From Candidatus Hydrogenedentota bacterium (GTDB lineage: Bacteria; Hydrogenedentota; Hydrogenedentia; Hydrogenedentales; SLHB01), in NCBI GenBank assembly GCA_003557825.1, contig PWNM01000359.1, forward strand, positions 1 through 5,891: a stretch of DNA of 5,891 nucleotides. The letters are read 5' to 3'. The translations under genes were made by a program, and so were the position numbers. The notes under the pieces are model-generated. The model saw only the letters and a list, made by a program, of their open reading frames with translations. It made no database searches and was not told the origin of the DNA. Positions 1 through 5,367 of the stretch are shown here, piece by piece (positions within the stretch are counted from its first letter, which is position 1; each line of letters opens with the position of its first letter).

Positions 1-2
1 AG

Positions 3-137
3 TTGTCCGACATTACGGTCGCAAAGCTCCAAATCGGCCATAAGACCCACTTCAAGCTCTCCCACATCTCCCCCTATGCCCAAAAACTCCTGACGTTGTG
101 TAACGTCCCCAGCCTTGAAACCATCCTGAGCGAGTAA
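3..137 (+). CDS. C-terminal fragment of an unidentified protein, possibly STAS-domain (partial at left edge)
   Basis: The frame beginning at base 3 is open from the window edge and stops at TAA 135-137, giving about 44 residues. The peptide contains the stretch HISPYAQKLLTLCNVPSLET. That stretch resembles the last helix of STAS (anti-sigma-factor antagonist-like) domains, where a strand is followed by 'SPxVxKLLxLxGLxxL'. In that family the domain binds partner kinases or sigma regulators in the cytosol. The diagnostic N-terminal half, with the phosphorylatable serine, lies outside the window, so the assignment rests on one short helix and is tentative. There is no start codon in view. The local GC content is about 50%, lower than the genes downstream. 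About 440 nt of repeat-rich non-coding DNA separates it from the next gene, so it is not in an operon with it. Confidence 0.5.
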   Translation: MSDITVAKLQIGHKTHFKLSHISPYAQKLLTLCNVPSLETILSE

Positions 138-217
138 AACCCCCGAAATCACTACAGGGCAATATCATCCAGAATCAAAGTACTCAACTTCCGTTTCCAT
201 GCTTAAGCCTCCCGAGA

Positions 218-236
218 AGCCCGGCTGAAGCCGGCT
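218..236. repeat. Imperfect GC-rich inverted repeat (GGCTGAAGCC core)
   Basis: AGCCCGGC and GCCGGCT flank a TGAA loop, pairing over seven bases with one bulged C. The core GGCTGAAGCC differs by one base from GGCTAAAGCC, which occurs twice further downstream, so this is probably a diverged member of the same short palindromic family. No T run follows it, so it does not look like an intrinsic terminator. Confidence 0.5.
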
Positions 237-261
237 CCATTTCCAATTCATCCCTTCACAC

Positions 262-275
262 TCCGCCTAGGCGGA
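262..275. repeat. Perfect 14-base palindrome
   Basis: TCCGCCTAGGCGGA is its own reverse complement over all 14 bases. It sits 12 bases before the GTCGGCT/AGCCGAC inverted repeat and may be part of one composite repeat unit. It could also be an operator site, but it lies about 300 nt upstream of the next gene, which makes that less likely. Confidence 0.5.
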
Positions 276-287
276 TGCTAAGGCGGC

Positions 288-303
288 GTCGGCTAAAGCC
301 GAC
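288..303. repeat. Perfect inverted repeat, REP-like palindrome
   Basis: GTCGGCT and AGCCGAC are exact reverse complements separated by AA, a compact stem-loop of 7 bp. The 15-base segment starting at 291 is repeated exactly at 354-368. The size, GC-rich stem and recurrence within one intergenic gap resemble repetitive extragenic palindromes, but no REP-associated transposase is visible in the window. Confidence 0.6.
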
Positions 304-353
304 TGGAAACAGTAGGCAGAGGTTCTAGGGGTACAGGGTGATTGGGGAATCTG

Positions 354-368
354 GGCTAAAGCCGACTG
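354..368. repeat. Second exact copy of GGCTAAAGCCGACTG
   Basis: These 15 bases are identical to 291-305. The inner GGCTAAAGCC can itself pair as a 3-bp stem, but the 5' GTC that extends the stem in the upstream copy is missing here, so this copy is partial. Confidence 0.6.
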
Positions 369-394
369 TCAGGGCGTTGCGGCCTGGGATGGCT

Positions 395-453
395 CAACAC
401 AAAGACACCAAGAACACAGAAGAACAAAAAGAGCCTCACGCGAAGCCGCGAAG
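395..453. repeat. A-rich periodic stretch with CGCGAAG doublet
   Basis: From 398 the sequence runs as degenerate 8-10 base units of the form CACAAAGA, CACCAAGAA, CACAGAAGAA and CAAAAAGAG. It then switches to CGCGAAG at 439-445 and again at 447-453, an 8-base period. This AAAG/GAAG-rich pattern with a 'CTCACGCGAAG' segment matches in style a class of intergenic repeats I remember from many environmental bacterial genomes. I cannot confirm that without a search. It is strand-asymmetric (almost no T on this strand) and lies outside any supported gene. Confidence 0.5.
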
Positions 454-540
454 GGTTCTACAGAAAGGCACACAGTGCACGGGGGGATTCCTGTCAGGAG
501 GGCCGGGGGGATTTGGCGGATTCGGGCGGGGTGTCTTTGG

Positions 541-546
541 TATGAT
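541..546 (+). promoter_or_regulatory. Candidate -10 box for the ThuA-DUF6807 / Gfo-Idh operon
   Basis: TATGAT lies 30 nt before the ATG at 577 and directly follows a G-rich stretch. No good -35 hexamer is present at 16-18 bp; TTGGCG at 513-518 is too far, with a 22-bp spacer. If it is used, transcription would start near 553 and leave a leader of about 24-45 nt, depending on which ATG is used. Confidence 0.3.
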
Positions 547-576
547 GCGGGGCGTGATAGGGTTGATTCGGGCGCA

Positions 577-2247
577 ATGAGCGAGGCGAGGATGATGATG
601 GGACGGGTGTTGATAGCGGGCGCGGTGATGATGGCGATGGGATGGATGGGTCAGGCGGAGCCACCGGTGCATGCATTGATTCTGAGCGGTCAGAACAACC
701 ACGATTGGCGGAGCACGACGCCGGTATTGCAGGAGGCTCTGGAGGGGACGGGGCGGTTTACGGTGACGGTTACGGAAGCGCCGGAAACGCTGACGCCGGC
801 GGACCTGGATGGGGTGGACGTGATCGTGAGCAATTGGAATGCCTGGGGCGAGGCGGCCGTGACGGATTGGCGGGCGGATTTCCGGGAGGCCTTTTTGGCC
901 TTTGTGCGGAACGAGGGTAAAGGGTTCGTTTCGGTCCATGCGGGGTCGTCGTCGTTTTTCGATTGGGAGGAGTACCACGATTTGGCCATCACCACGTGGG
1001 ATCTTGATCGGATGGGCCACGGCGCGGTGCATGCCTTTCCGGTTCGCGCTACGGAGACCGAGCACCCCATCACGGCAGACATGCCGGCCTTTGTCACCCA
1101 TGACGAGTTGTGGCATGACGTCCCCCTTCATGATGAGGCGGAGATATTGGCCTTGGCCTATTCGTCGGAGGAGCACGGCGGCACGGGCCGGGACGAGCCC
1201 ATCCTCTTTGCCCGACGCTATGGGACGGGCCGTTCGGTGAACCTGCTGCTGGGCCACGACGCGGCGGCCATGGCGGTTCCGGCCTTTCAGGCGCTCTTTG
1301 CCCGGAGCGCAGAATGGGCGGCCACGGGGGATGTCACCGTTGGCTGGCCCGAGACCGGTTGGGAGAAGGCTTCCGGCGAAGTGGCGTTTCGGTGGAACGG
1401 GGCCGAGGTCTGGCGGTTTCGGTTTGGCCCGGAGGAGAACAAGCCCTATTTTGACCCCGTCTCGATCGGTGGCGGGCCGAATCTGGTGTGGAACGCGCCG
1501 CCGGATCACAGTTGGCACCATGGGATCTGGTTTTCGTGGAAATATCTGAACGGCGTGAACTATTGGGAAGAAGAACCGGACACGGGCCGACCTGCGGGGC
1601 GAACGCAAGTCGTCGACCATGAAATCACAACACAGGACGACGGCGCAGCGGATATCCGGCTTGCCCTCGAGTATGCCTATGAGGGCGACGTGGTCTTGCG
1701 TGAGGATCGGCGGATCGCTGTATCGGCTCCCGAAACCGACGGCGCGTATCATATCGATTGGGACGCCCTTTTCACGCCGGTGGGCGGACCGGTCGAACTG
1801 GATCGCACGCCCATTGAAGGGGAGCCGGGCGGCGCACGGGGCGGCGGCTATGCGGGATTGTCGGTGCGACTGCAAAACATGGCGAATCCCCAGATGATTC
1901 ATCCCGATGGGGCGGCGGCCATGGAAGAGGAGTTCTTCGACTTCGACGCGACGGCGGCGGCCTACAACGGAGCATTTGGCGGGCGTCCCTACGGTATCGC
2001 CATCGTACCCTGTCCCGACGTGTTCGACGGCCCCACGCCGTGGTACGGCATCAGCGTGCCGGCGATTCCCTTCTACTATTTCAGTCCCGCCTACCTGTTC
2101 CGGGGTCCCCAGACCCTCGAACCGGACGAAACCTTGCGGTTACGGTATCGCATCGCGGTGCGGCCCGGCTATTGGGATGCCGAGCGGCTTCGTGATTTGG
2201 AAAACACCATGAAATCCGACGGGGATGGCCCGTCGCCGGGAGAGTGA
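577..2247 (+). CDS. Secreted ThuA-like / DUF6807 (PmoA-like) two-domain protein
   Basis: The 556-residue product has two domains. Residues 1-27 look like a Sec signal peptide (hydrophobic core VLIAGAVMMAMGWMG, likely cut after GQA). Residues 32-246 are a ThuA-like, glutamine-amidotransferase-fold domain: SGQNNHDW (37-44), GFVSVHAG (116-123), HDELWH (175-180) and GTGRSVNLLLGHD (216-228). Residues 266-541 match DUF6807, also labelled 'PmoA', with DHSWHHGIWF at 311-320. That label is misleading, as the domain is not methane monooxygenase. ThuA proteins are linked to 3-keto-sugar (trehalose) catabolism. An exported sugar-processing role is inferred, with substrate and chemistry unknown. Start choice: ATG 577 has no Shine-Dalgarno. 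ATGs at 592, 595 and 598 are preceded by GAGG at 583 and 588 and would give a shorter signal peptide, so the true start may be one of these. The gene is coupled to the downstream oxidoreductase. Confidence 0.9.
   Translation: MSEARMMMGRVLIAGAVMMAMGWMGQAEPPVHALILSGQNNHDWRSTTPVLQEALEGTGRFTVTVTEAPETLTPADLDGVDVIVSNWNAWGEAAVTDWRADFREAFLAFVRNEGKGFVSVHAGSSSFFDWEEYHDLAITTWDLDRMGHGAVHAFPVRATETEHPITADMPAFVTHDELWHDVPLHDEAEILALAYSSEEHGGTGRDEPILFARRYGTGRSVNLLLGHDAAAMAVPAFQALFARSAEWAATGDVTVGWPETGWEKASGEVAFRWNGAEVWRFRFGPEENKPYFDPVSIGGGPNLVWNAPPDHSWHHGIWFSWKYLNGVNYWEEEPDTGRPAGRTQVVDHEITTQDDGAADIRLALEYAYEGDVVLREDRRIAVSAPETDGAYHIDWDALFTPVGGPVELDRTPIEGEPGGARGGGYAGLSVRLQNMANPQMIHPDGAAAMEEEFFDFDATAAAYNGAFGGRPYGIAIVPCPDVFDGPTPWYGISVPAIPFYYFSPAYLFRGPQTLEPDETLRLRYRIAVRPGYWDAERLRDLENTMKSDGDGPSPGE
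583..591 (+). promoter_or_regulatory. Ribosome-binding site favouring ATG 592-598 as start
   Basis: GAGGCGAGG offers two overlapping GAGG cores. The first sits 5 nt before ATG 592 and 8 nt before ATG 595. The second sits 6 nt before ATG 598. ATG 577 has no purine-rich site upstream, so a start at the MMM run is a real alternative for the ThuA-DUF6807 gene. Confidence 0.4.
2238..2242 (+). promoter_or_regulatory. Ribosome-binding site inside the end of the upstream gene, deciding the oxidoreductase start
   Basis: GGGAG lies 7 nt before ATG 2250 but only 1 nt before the in-frame GTG at 2244. This supports ATG 2250 as the start. The site is embedded in the last codons of the ThuA-DUF6807 gene, whose TGA ends at 2247, as expected for translational coupling. 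Confidence 0.65.
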
Positions 2248-2249
2248 CG

Positions 2250-3608
2250 ATGGCTTCAGTGGATGTATCAAGACGACAGTTTCTCAAGGGCGCCGGGGCC
2301 GCGATGGTTGCGGGTCCGACGATTCTCTCGCGCAGCCTATGGGGCGCCGAGGCCCCGAGCAACCAGGTGGGGCTGGCCCTTATCGGCGCAGGCGGCCGAG
2401 GCAACGGGCTCTTGGGAGAGCACCTGCAGGTTCCCCATGCCCGCTTTGTGGCGGTGTGCGATTGTTATCAAGACCGCCGCGAACGCCTCAGCAACGCCCT
2501 AAATGCCCACTACGGCGACACGAGCGTGCAGGCGTACGCGGATTTCCGTGAGGTCCTCGAACGGGATGACGTAGACGCCATTATCGTGGCCACGCCGGAC
2601 CATTGGCATGTGCCCATCGCCATGGCGGCGTCTCGAGCCGGTAAAGATATGTACGTGGAGAAACCTCTCGGCGTGAGCATGGAATGGGCTTGGGCGTTGC
2701 GGGAGGAGATCGAACGGAGCGGCGTGATATTCCAATACGGTACCATGCAACGGTCGATGGAGCCCTTCCGGCGGGCCTGCGAGCTGGAGCGTAACGGCTA
2801 CATCGGCAACGTGGAACGCATCGAGGCATGGTGTCCCGATATATCGAGCCAGTACGAGCACTTCCACGTACCCCGGCTGGGTTGTACGGAACCGGCCGAT
2901 CCGCCCGAAGGGTTCGACTACGACATGTGGCTCGGTCCCGCGCCCGAAGCGCCGTATACCGTCGACCGCACCACCTGTTTCGGCGCATGGCACATCTACG
3001 ACTACGCCCTGGGCTTCATCGCCGGGTGGGGCTCCCATCCCCTGGACATCGCCCAATGGGGGCTCGACATGGACCATACCAGCCCGGTGCATTACGAAGG
3101 AACCGGATCGATCCCCACTGAAGGCCTCTACGACACCATCGAGTCGTGGGACGTGACCTGCCGGTACGCCTCGGGGGTGACCATGCGCTTGACGGACCAT
3201 CGCATCGCCCAGGACATGGTCACTGCCTACCGCCCGTATATGGACCACGGCACGACCTTCTTCGGCGACGAAGGGTGGGTCAGCGTCGATCGGGGTGGGG
3301 GCCTGCATGTGAGTGACGAGCGCTTGCATGAAGTAGAACTGAAGGACGACGACGTTCACCTGCGCGACCCGGCCACGCATGCCCACGATTTCGTTGATTC
3401 CGTGCGGCATCGGCAACCGGCCATCGCGCCCCTCGAAGCGGCCATTCGCTCGGACACCATCAGCCACCTCAGCGATATCGCCATCCGCCTGGGCCGGTCC
3501 ATCACATGGGATCCCGAGCGGGAGCGGATCATCGACGACGCCGAAGCAACGGTCATGCTCGACCGTCCGACCCGGCCCCAGTGGCGGCATCTGGTCCGGA
3601 ACGTGTAG
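2250..3608 (+). CDS. Tat-exported Gfo/Idh/MocA family NAD(P)-dependent oxidoreductase
   Basis: The 452-residue product starts with a twin-arginine signal, SRRQFLK at 7-13, then a hydrophobic stretch ending near the AEA at 33-35. An N-terminal Rossmann fold follows, with the dinucleotide-binding loop GAGGRG (46-51), ATPDHWH (114-120) and the family's EKPLG motif (137-141; Lys138 is the expected catalytic lysine). The C-terminal substrate domain has GWGSHPLDIAQWG, with His263 and Asp266 in the usual catalytic region. The family oxidises or epimerises sugars, inositols and related polyols. Tat export implies it folds with bound NAD(P) in the cytoplasm, as in Zymomonas glucose-fructose oxidoreductase, and works in the periplasm or equivalent. 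Its start follows the upstream stop by 2 nt, so both genes are probably co-transcribed. The substrate cannot be told from sequence. Length and motifs look complete. Confidence 0.93.
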   Translation: MASVDVSRRQFLKGAGAAMVAGPTILSRSLWGAEAPSNQVGLALIGAGGRGNGLLGEHLQVPHARFVAVCDCYQDRRERLSNALNAHYGDTSVQAYADFREVLERDDVDAIIVATPDHWHVPIAMAASRAGKDMYVEKPLGVSMEWAWALREEIERSGVIFQYGTMQRSMEPFRRACELERNGYIGNVERIEAWCPDISSQYEHFHVPRLGCTEPADPPEGFDYDMWLGPAPEAPYTVDRTTCFGAWHIYDYALGFIAGWGSHPLDIAQWGLDMDHTSPVHYEGTGSIPTEGLYDTIESWDVTCRYASGVTMRLTDHRIAQDMVTAYRPYMDHGTTFFGDEGWVSVDRGGGLHVSDERLHEVELKDDDVHLRDPATHAHDFVDSVRHRQPAIAPLEAAIRSDTISHLSDIAIRLGRSITWDPERERIIDDAEATVMLDRPTRPQWRHLVRNV

Positions 3609-3629
3609 AACTGCAGACGGACCGTCCAT

Positions 3630-3660
3630 TTGATGCGCCCCAAAGGGACGCGGGTATAAT
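3630..3660 (+). promoter_or_regulatory. Candidate sigma70-type promoter for the ACT-domain gene
   Basis: A perfect TATAAT at 3655-3660 is preceded by TTGATG at 3630-3635, with a 19-bp spacer that is a little long. A second weaker hexamer, TATGAT, lies at 3672-3677. Transcription from the first would leave a leader of about 100 nt before ATG 3771. This gap follows the end of the oxidoreductase gene and suggests that the ACT gene is its own transcription unit. Confidence 0.45.
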
Positions 3661-3770
3661 GGGGCAGGTACTATGATCAGCGGATGGGGTCGGCCGCGCC
3701 GTTGCGGGTGACCGAACAATCGAGGTAGGCGCAGCCCGAGGGCCGCGCTGTGGAGTAGAAGGGGATCGCA

Positions 3771-4205
3771 ATGAAGCTGAATCAACTGTCGTTGTTTCTG
3801 GAGAACAAACCGGCCCATCTGAAAACGCCGTGCAAGGCGTTGGGCGATGCGGGCATAAATATCCTGACGTTGTCCCTGGCGGATACCCAGCAATTCGGCA
3901 TCTTGCGTATTCTGGTGGCCAATTGGAAAAAGGCGAAGGAAGTGCTCGAACGGGCGGGTTGCGTGGTCAACGTGACCGAGGTCGTGGCCATCGAGATCGA
4001 TGACCGTCCGGGGGGGTTGGCCAAACTGCTCGATACCATCGACGAAGTGGGCATTAACATCGAGTACATGTATGCCTTCACCTTCGGCCGGGGCGATAGG
4101 GCGGTGATGGTGTTCCGATTCGAAGACCACGATGCGGCGATCAAGGTCCTGCAGGAAAACGGAATCAGCCCGGTCGAGGGCGTCGAGTTGTACGAACGCG
4201 GGTAA
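3771..4205 (+). CDS. Tandem ACT-domain protein (amino-acid-binding type)
   Basis: This 144-residue protein consists almost entirely of two ACT domains and has no enzyme domain. The first spans about residues 1-68 (KLNQLSLFLENKPAHL, then GINILTLSLADT). The second spans about 70-142 (VVAIEIDDRPGGLAKLL, then GINIEYMYAF). The 'DRPGGL...GINI' pattern in the second copy is the classic ACT ligand-pocket loop followed by its second strand. ACT domains bind amino acids or other small ligands and usually regulate enzymes. Free-standing tandem ACT proteins of this length are known, often near acyl-CoA ligases such as phenylacetate-CoA ligase; no such gene is in this window. The start is well supported by AAGGGG at 3759-3764, 6 nt upstream. 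There is no signal peptide, so it is cytosolic. A regulatory or sensing role is inferred and the ligand is unknown. Confidence 0.88.
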   Translation: MKLNQLSLFLENKPAHLKTPCKALGDAGINILTLSLADTQQFGILRILVANWKKAKEVLERAGCVVNVTEVVAIEIDDRPGGLAKLLDTIDEVGINIEYMYAFTFGRGDRAVMVFRFEDHDAAIKVLQENGISPVEGVELYERG

Positions 4206-4433
4206 ATCCGCAAGGGGAATTTGACACCACCGCGGGGCGGTCCGTACCATATACGCTCGAACGATGCAATGGGTCACAGAAGCGAGTGTCCGCGTTAAAG
4301 CAGACCATCTCGGCATTTGGGGATAACCACAGGGGCCAAGTCCATGCGCGATCCCATTCCTCCCACTCGATTTGGATAGGCGTGTGCGTGTCGGACGAGA
4401 GCCTGGCGATAGAACGACGATGGAGAATGCAGC
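4206..4433. other. Intergenic leader region before the reductase gene
   Basis: These 228 bases hold no supported gene. They contain a promoter candidate (4221-4250) with a small inverted repeat inside its spacer, then about 175 nt of apparent leader. A 20-codon open frame with no ribosome-binding site starts at 4264. I see no intrinsic terminator for the ACT gene here, so read-through from it into the reductase gene remains possible. Confidence 0.6.
4221..4250 (+). promoter_or_regulatory. Candidate promoter for the reductase gene, with inverted repeat in its spacer
   Basis: A perfect -35 hexamer TTGACA (4221-4226) is followed after 18 bp by TACCAT (4245-4250), a fair -10 with the conserved TA...T. 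The inverted repeat ACCGC-GGG-GCGGT (4229-4241) lies wholly inside the spacer, where a repressor or a spacer-binding activator could act. Transcription would begin near 4257, giving a leader of about 175 nt before ATG 4434. Confidence 0.45.
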
Positions 4434-5306
4434 ATGCAACAGCAGCAGAAGAAGTTGAGTGATTACGATACCAGCAAACAATTCGAGGCGAAGGTGATCA
4501 GCAACGAGCGGATTACGCCCGAAGAAGCCGAAGCCGAAGTGCGTCACATCGTGCTCGAAGTGAACGACAACGCATTTGAGTATCACCCCGGCCAGAACAT
4601 TGGCGTGCTGGTTCCGACTGACGGCGAATTTGGTAACAAGGAGCATTTCCGGCTCTATTCCATCGCGAGCAGCGAGGGGGGCGAAGGCGATCGCAAACAG
4701 TTCGCTATCGCCGTGCGTCGGTGTTTCTATATTGATGATTTCAGCGGCGAGCGCATGAAAGGCGTGGCGTCCAATTACCTCTGCGACCGCAGCCCCGGCG
4801 ATACCATCCGCATCACGGGCCCCTACGGCGGCGCCTTCGAACTGCCCAAAGACGAGAACATCAACCTGCTCATGATCGGCATGGGCACGGGCATCGCCCC
4901 CTTCCGGGCCTTCGTCAAGCAGATCTATGCTGAAAAAGGCGGTTGGAAAGGCAAGGTCCGGCTCTTCTTCGGCGCGAAACGCGGCCTTGAGCTCATCTAC
5001 ATGAACGATGTGAAGAACGACTTCGCCCTCTACTACGACAAGGATACCTTCCAGGCCTTTGAAGCCCTGAGCCCCCGTCCCGCCCTCGACGAACCCGTCG
5101 CATTGGACGAGGCCATCGAGCAGCACGGCAAGGAGGTGTGGGAAATGGTGCAGGATCCCCTGACCAACGTCTATGTGGCCGGTCAGGAAGGCGTGATGGA
5201 ACGGCTCGACAAGGCCATGGGCAAGTTGGCCGGCTCGGAAGAGGTCTGGCAGCGCAAGAAACAAGACCTGAAAGACAAAGGCCGCTGGTTCGAGCTTATC
5301 TACTAA
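4434..5306 (+). CDS. Plant-type ferredoxin/flavodoxin-NAD(P)+ reductase-like flavoprotein
   Basis: The 290-residue cytosolic product has the two-domain layout of plant-type reductases. The FAD domain shows RLYSIASS (73-80, isoalloxazine contact), GVASNYL (110-116, pyrophosphate contact) and GPYG (129-132). The nucleotide domain shows GMGTGIAPFRAF (149-160), FFGAKR (178-183) and VYVAGQEGVMERLDKA (246-261). The chain ends in an aromatic Tyr290, which in plant enzymes stacks on the flavin. Electron transfer between NAD(P)H and a ferredoxin, flavodoxin or partner oxygenase is the family role; the partner is unknown here. Two oddities: the usual 'YxCG' cysteine is Ala249, and the 'SRE...KxY' residues that hold the 2'-phosphate of NADP are not clearly present, so NADH use is possible. 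The start ATG has GGAGA 7 nt upstream. No N-terminal ferredoxin domain is fused, unlike BoxA-type reductases. Confidence 0.9.
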   Translation: MQQQQKKLSDYDTSKQFEAKVISNERITPEEAEAEVRHIVLEVNDNAFEYHPGQNIGVLVPTDGEFGNKEHFRLYSIASSEGGEGDRKQFAIAVRRCFYIDDFSGERMKGVASNYLCDRSPGDTIRITGPYGGAFELPKDENINLLMIGMGTGIAPFRAFVKQIYAEKGGWKGKVRLFFGAKRGLELIYMNDVKNDFALYYDKDTFQAFEALSPRPALDEPVALDEAIEQHGKEVWEMVQDPLTNVYVAGQEGVMERLDKAMGKLAGSEEVWQRKKQDLKDKGRWFELIY

Positions 5307-5333
5307 CCCCGGCCTCACACCCCAATCTAATTC

Positions 5334-5365
5334 GGCCCTGTCTCCAATCGAGGCAGGGCCTTTTT
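5334..5365 (+). terminator. Strong rho-independent terminator after the reductase gene
   Basis: GGCCCTGTCTC (5334-5344) pairs with GAGGCAGGGCC (5350-5360), an 11-bp stem with one T-G wobble and a CAATC loop, followed directly by TTTTT at 5361-5365. It begins 27 nt after the reductase stop. On the minus strand the same hairpin sits directly behind the stop of the convergent leucine-rich repeat gene but lacks a T run, so it is oriented for the plus strand. Confidence 0.93.
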
Positions 5366-5367
5366 CG

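Larger units (their letters stand above)
138..576. other. Repeat-rich intergenic region with no gene
   Basis: I see no credible gene in these roughly 440 bases. A GTG-initiated in-frame extension of the downstream gene (from 475) exists, but its translation is Gly/Arg-rich and unlike a protein N-terminus. The region contains, in order: an imperfect GC hairpin near 218-236, a perfect 14-base palindrome at 262-275, a perfect inverted repeat at 288-303, a direct copy of its core at 354-368, an A-rich periodic stretch with a CGCGAAG doublet at 395-453, a G-rich stretch at 481-531, and a -10-like hexamer at 541-546. The upstream gene has no clear intrinsic terminator here: the hairpin near 218 is not followed by a T run. 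Confidence 0.7.

Noticed and set aside
475..576. N-terminal extension of the ThuA-DUF6807 gene from GTG 475.
   Set aside because: The added 34 residues are Gly/Arg/Trp-rich, would bury the signal peptide inside the protein, and would run through the G-rich stretch and the candidate -10 box.
338..580. An 80-codon plus-strand open frame across the intergenic repeats.
   Set aside because: It translates the A-rich repeat and G-rich stretch into low-complexity Lys/Glu and Gly/Phe peptide, has no ribosome-binding site and overlaps the real gene start.
436..1902. A 488-codon open frame on the minus strand opposite the ThuA-DUF6807 gene.
   Set aside because: Arg/Pro-rich translation without motifs, antisense to a well-supported gene; a GC-driven shadow frame.
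1300..2247. The 'PmoA' label as evidence of methane or ammonia oxidation.
   Set aside because: The C-terminal domain is the soluble DUF6807 type with a DHSWHHG motif. It lacks the multiple membrane helices of particulate methane monooxygenase subunit A.
2244..2249. GTG 2244 as the start of the oxidoreductase.
   Set aside because: The GGGAG site is only 1 nt away from this GTG, whereas it is 7 nt from ATG 2250. The product would differ by only two residues.
3613..3628. Small inverted repeat GACGG-A-CCGTC after the oxidoreductase stop as a terminator.
   Set aside because: The 5-bp stem has a one-base loop and no T run behind it, so it is not a convincing terminator.
4264..4326. A 20-codon open frame (MQWVTEASVRVK...) in the leader of the reductase gene.
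   Set aside because: It has no ribosome-binding site and no run of repeated regulatory codons typical of attenuator peptides. Kept only as a side note to the promoter finding.
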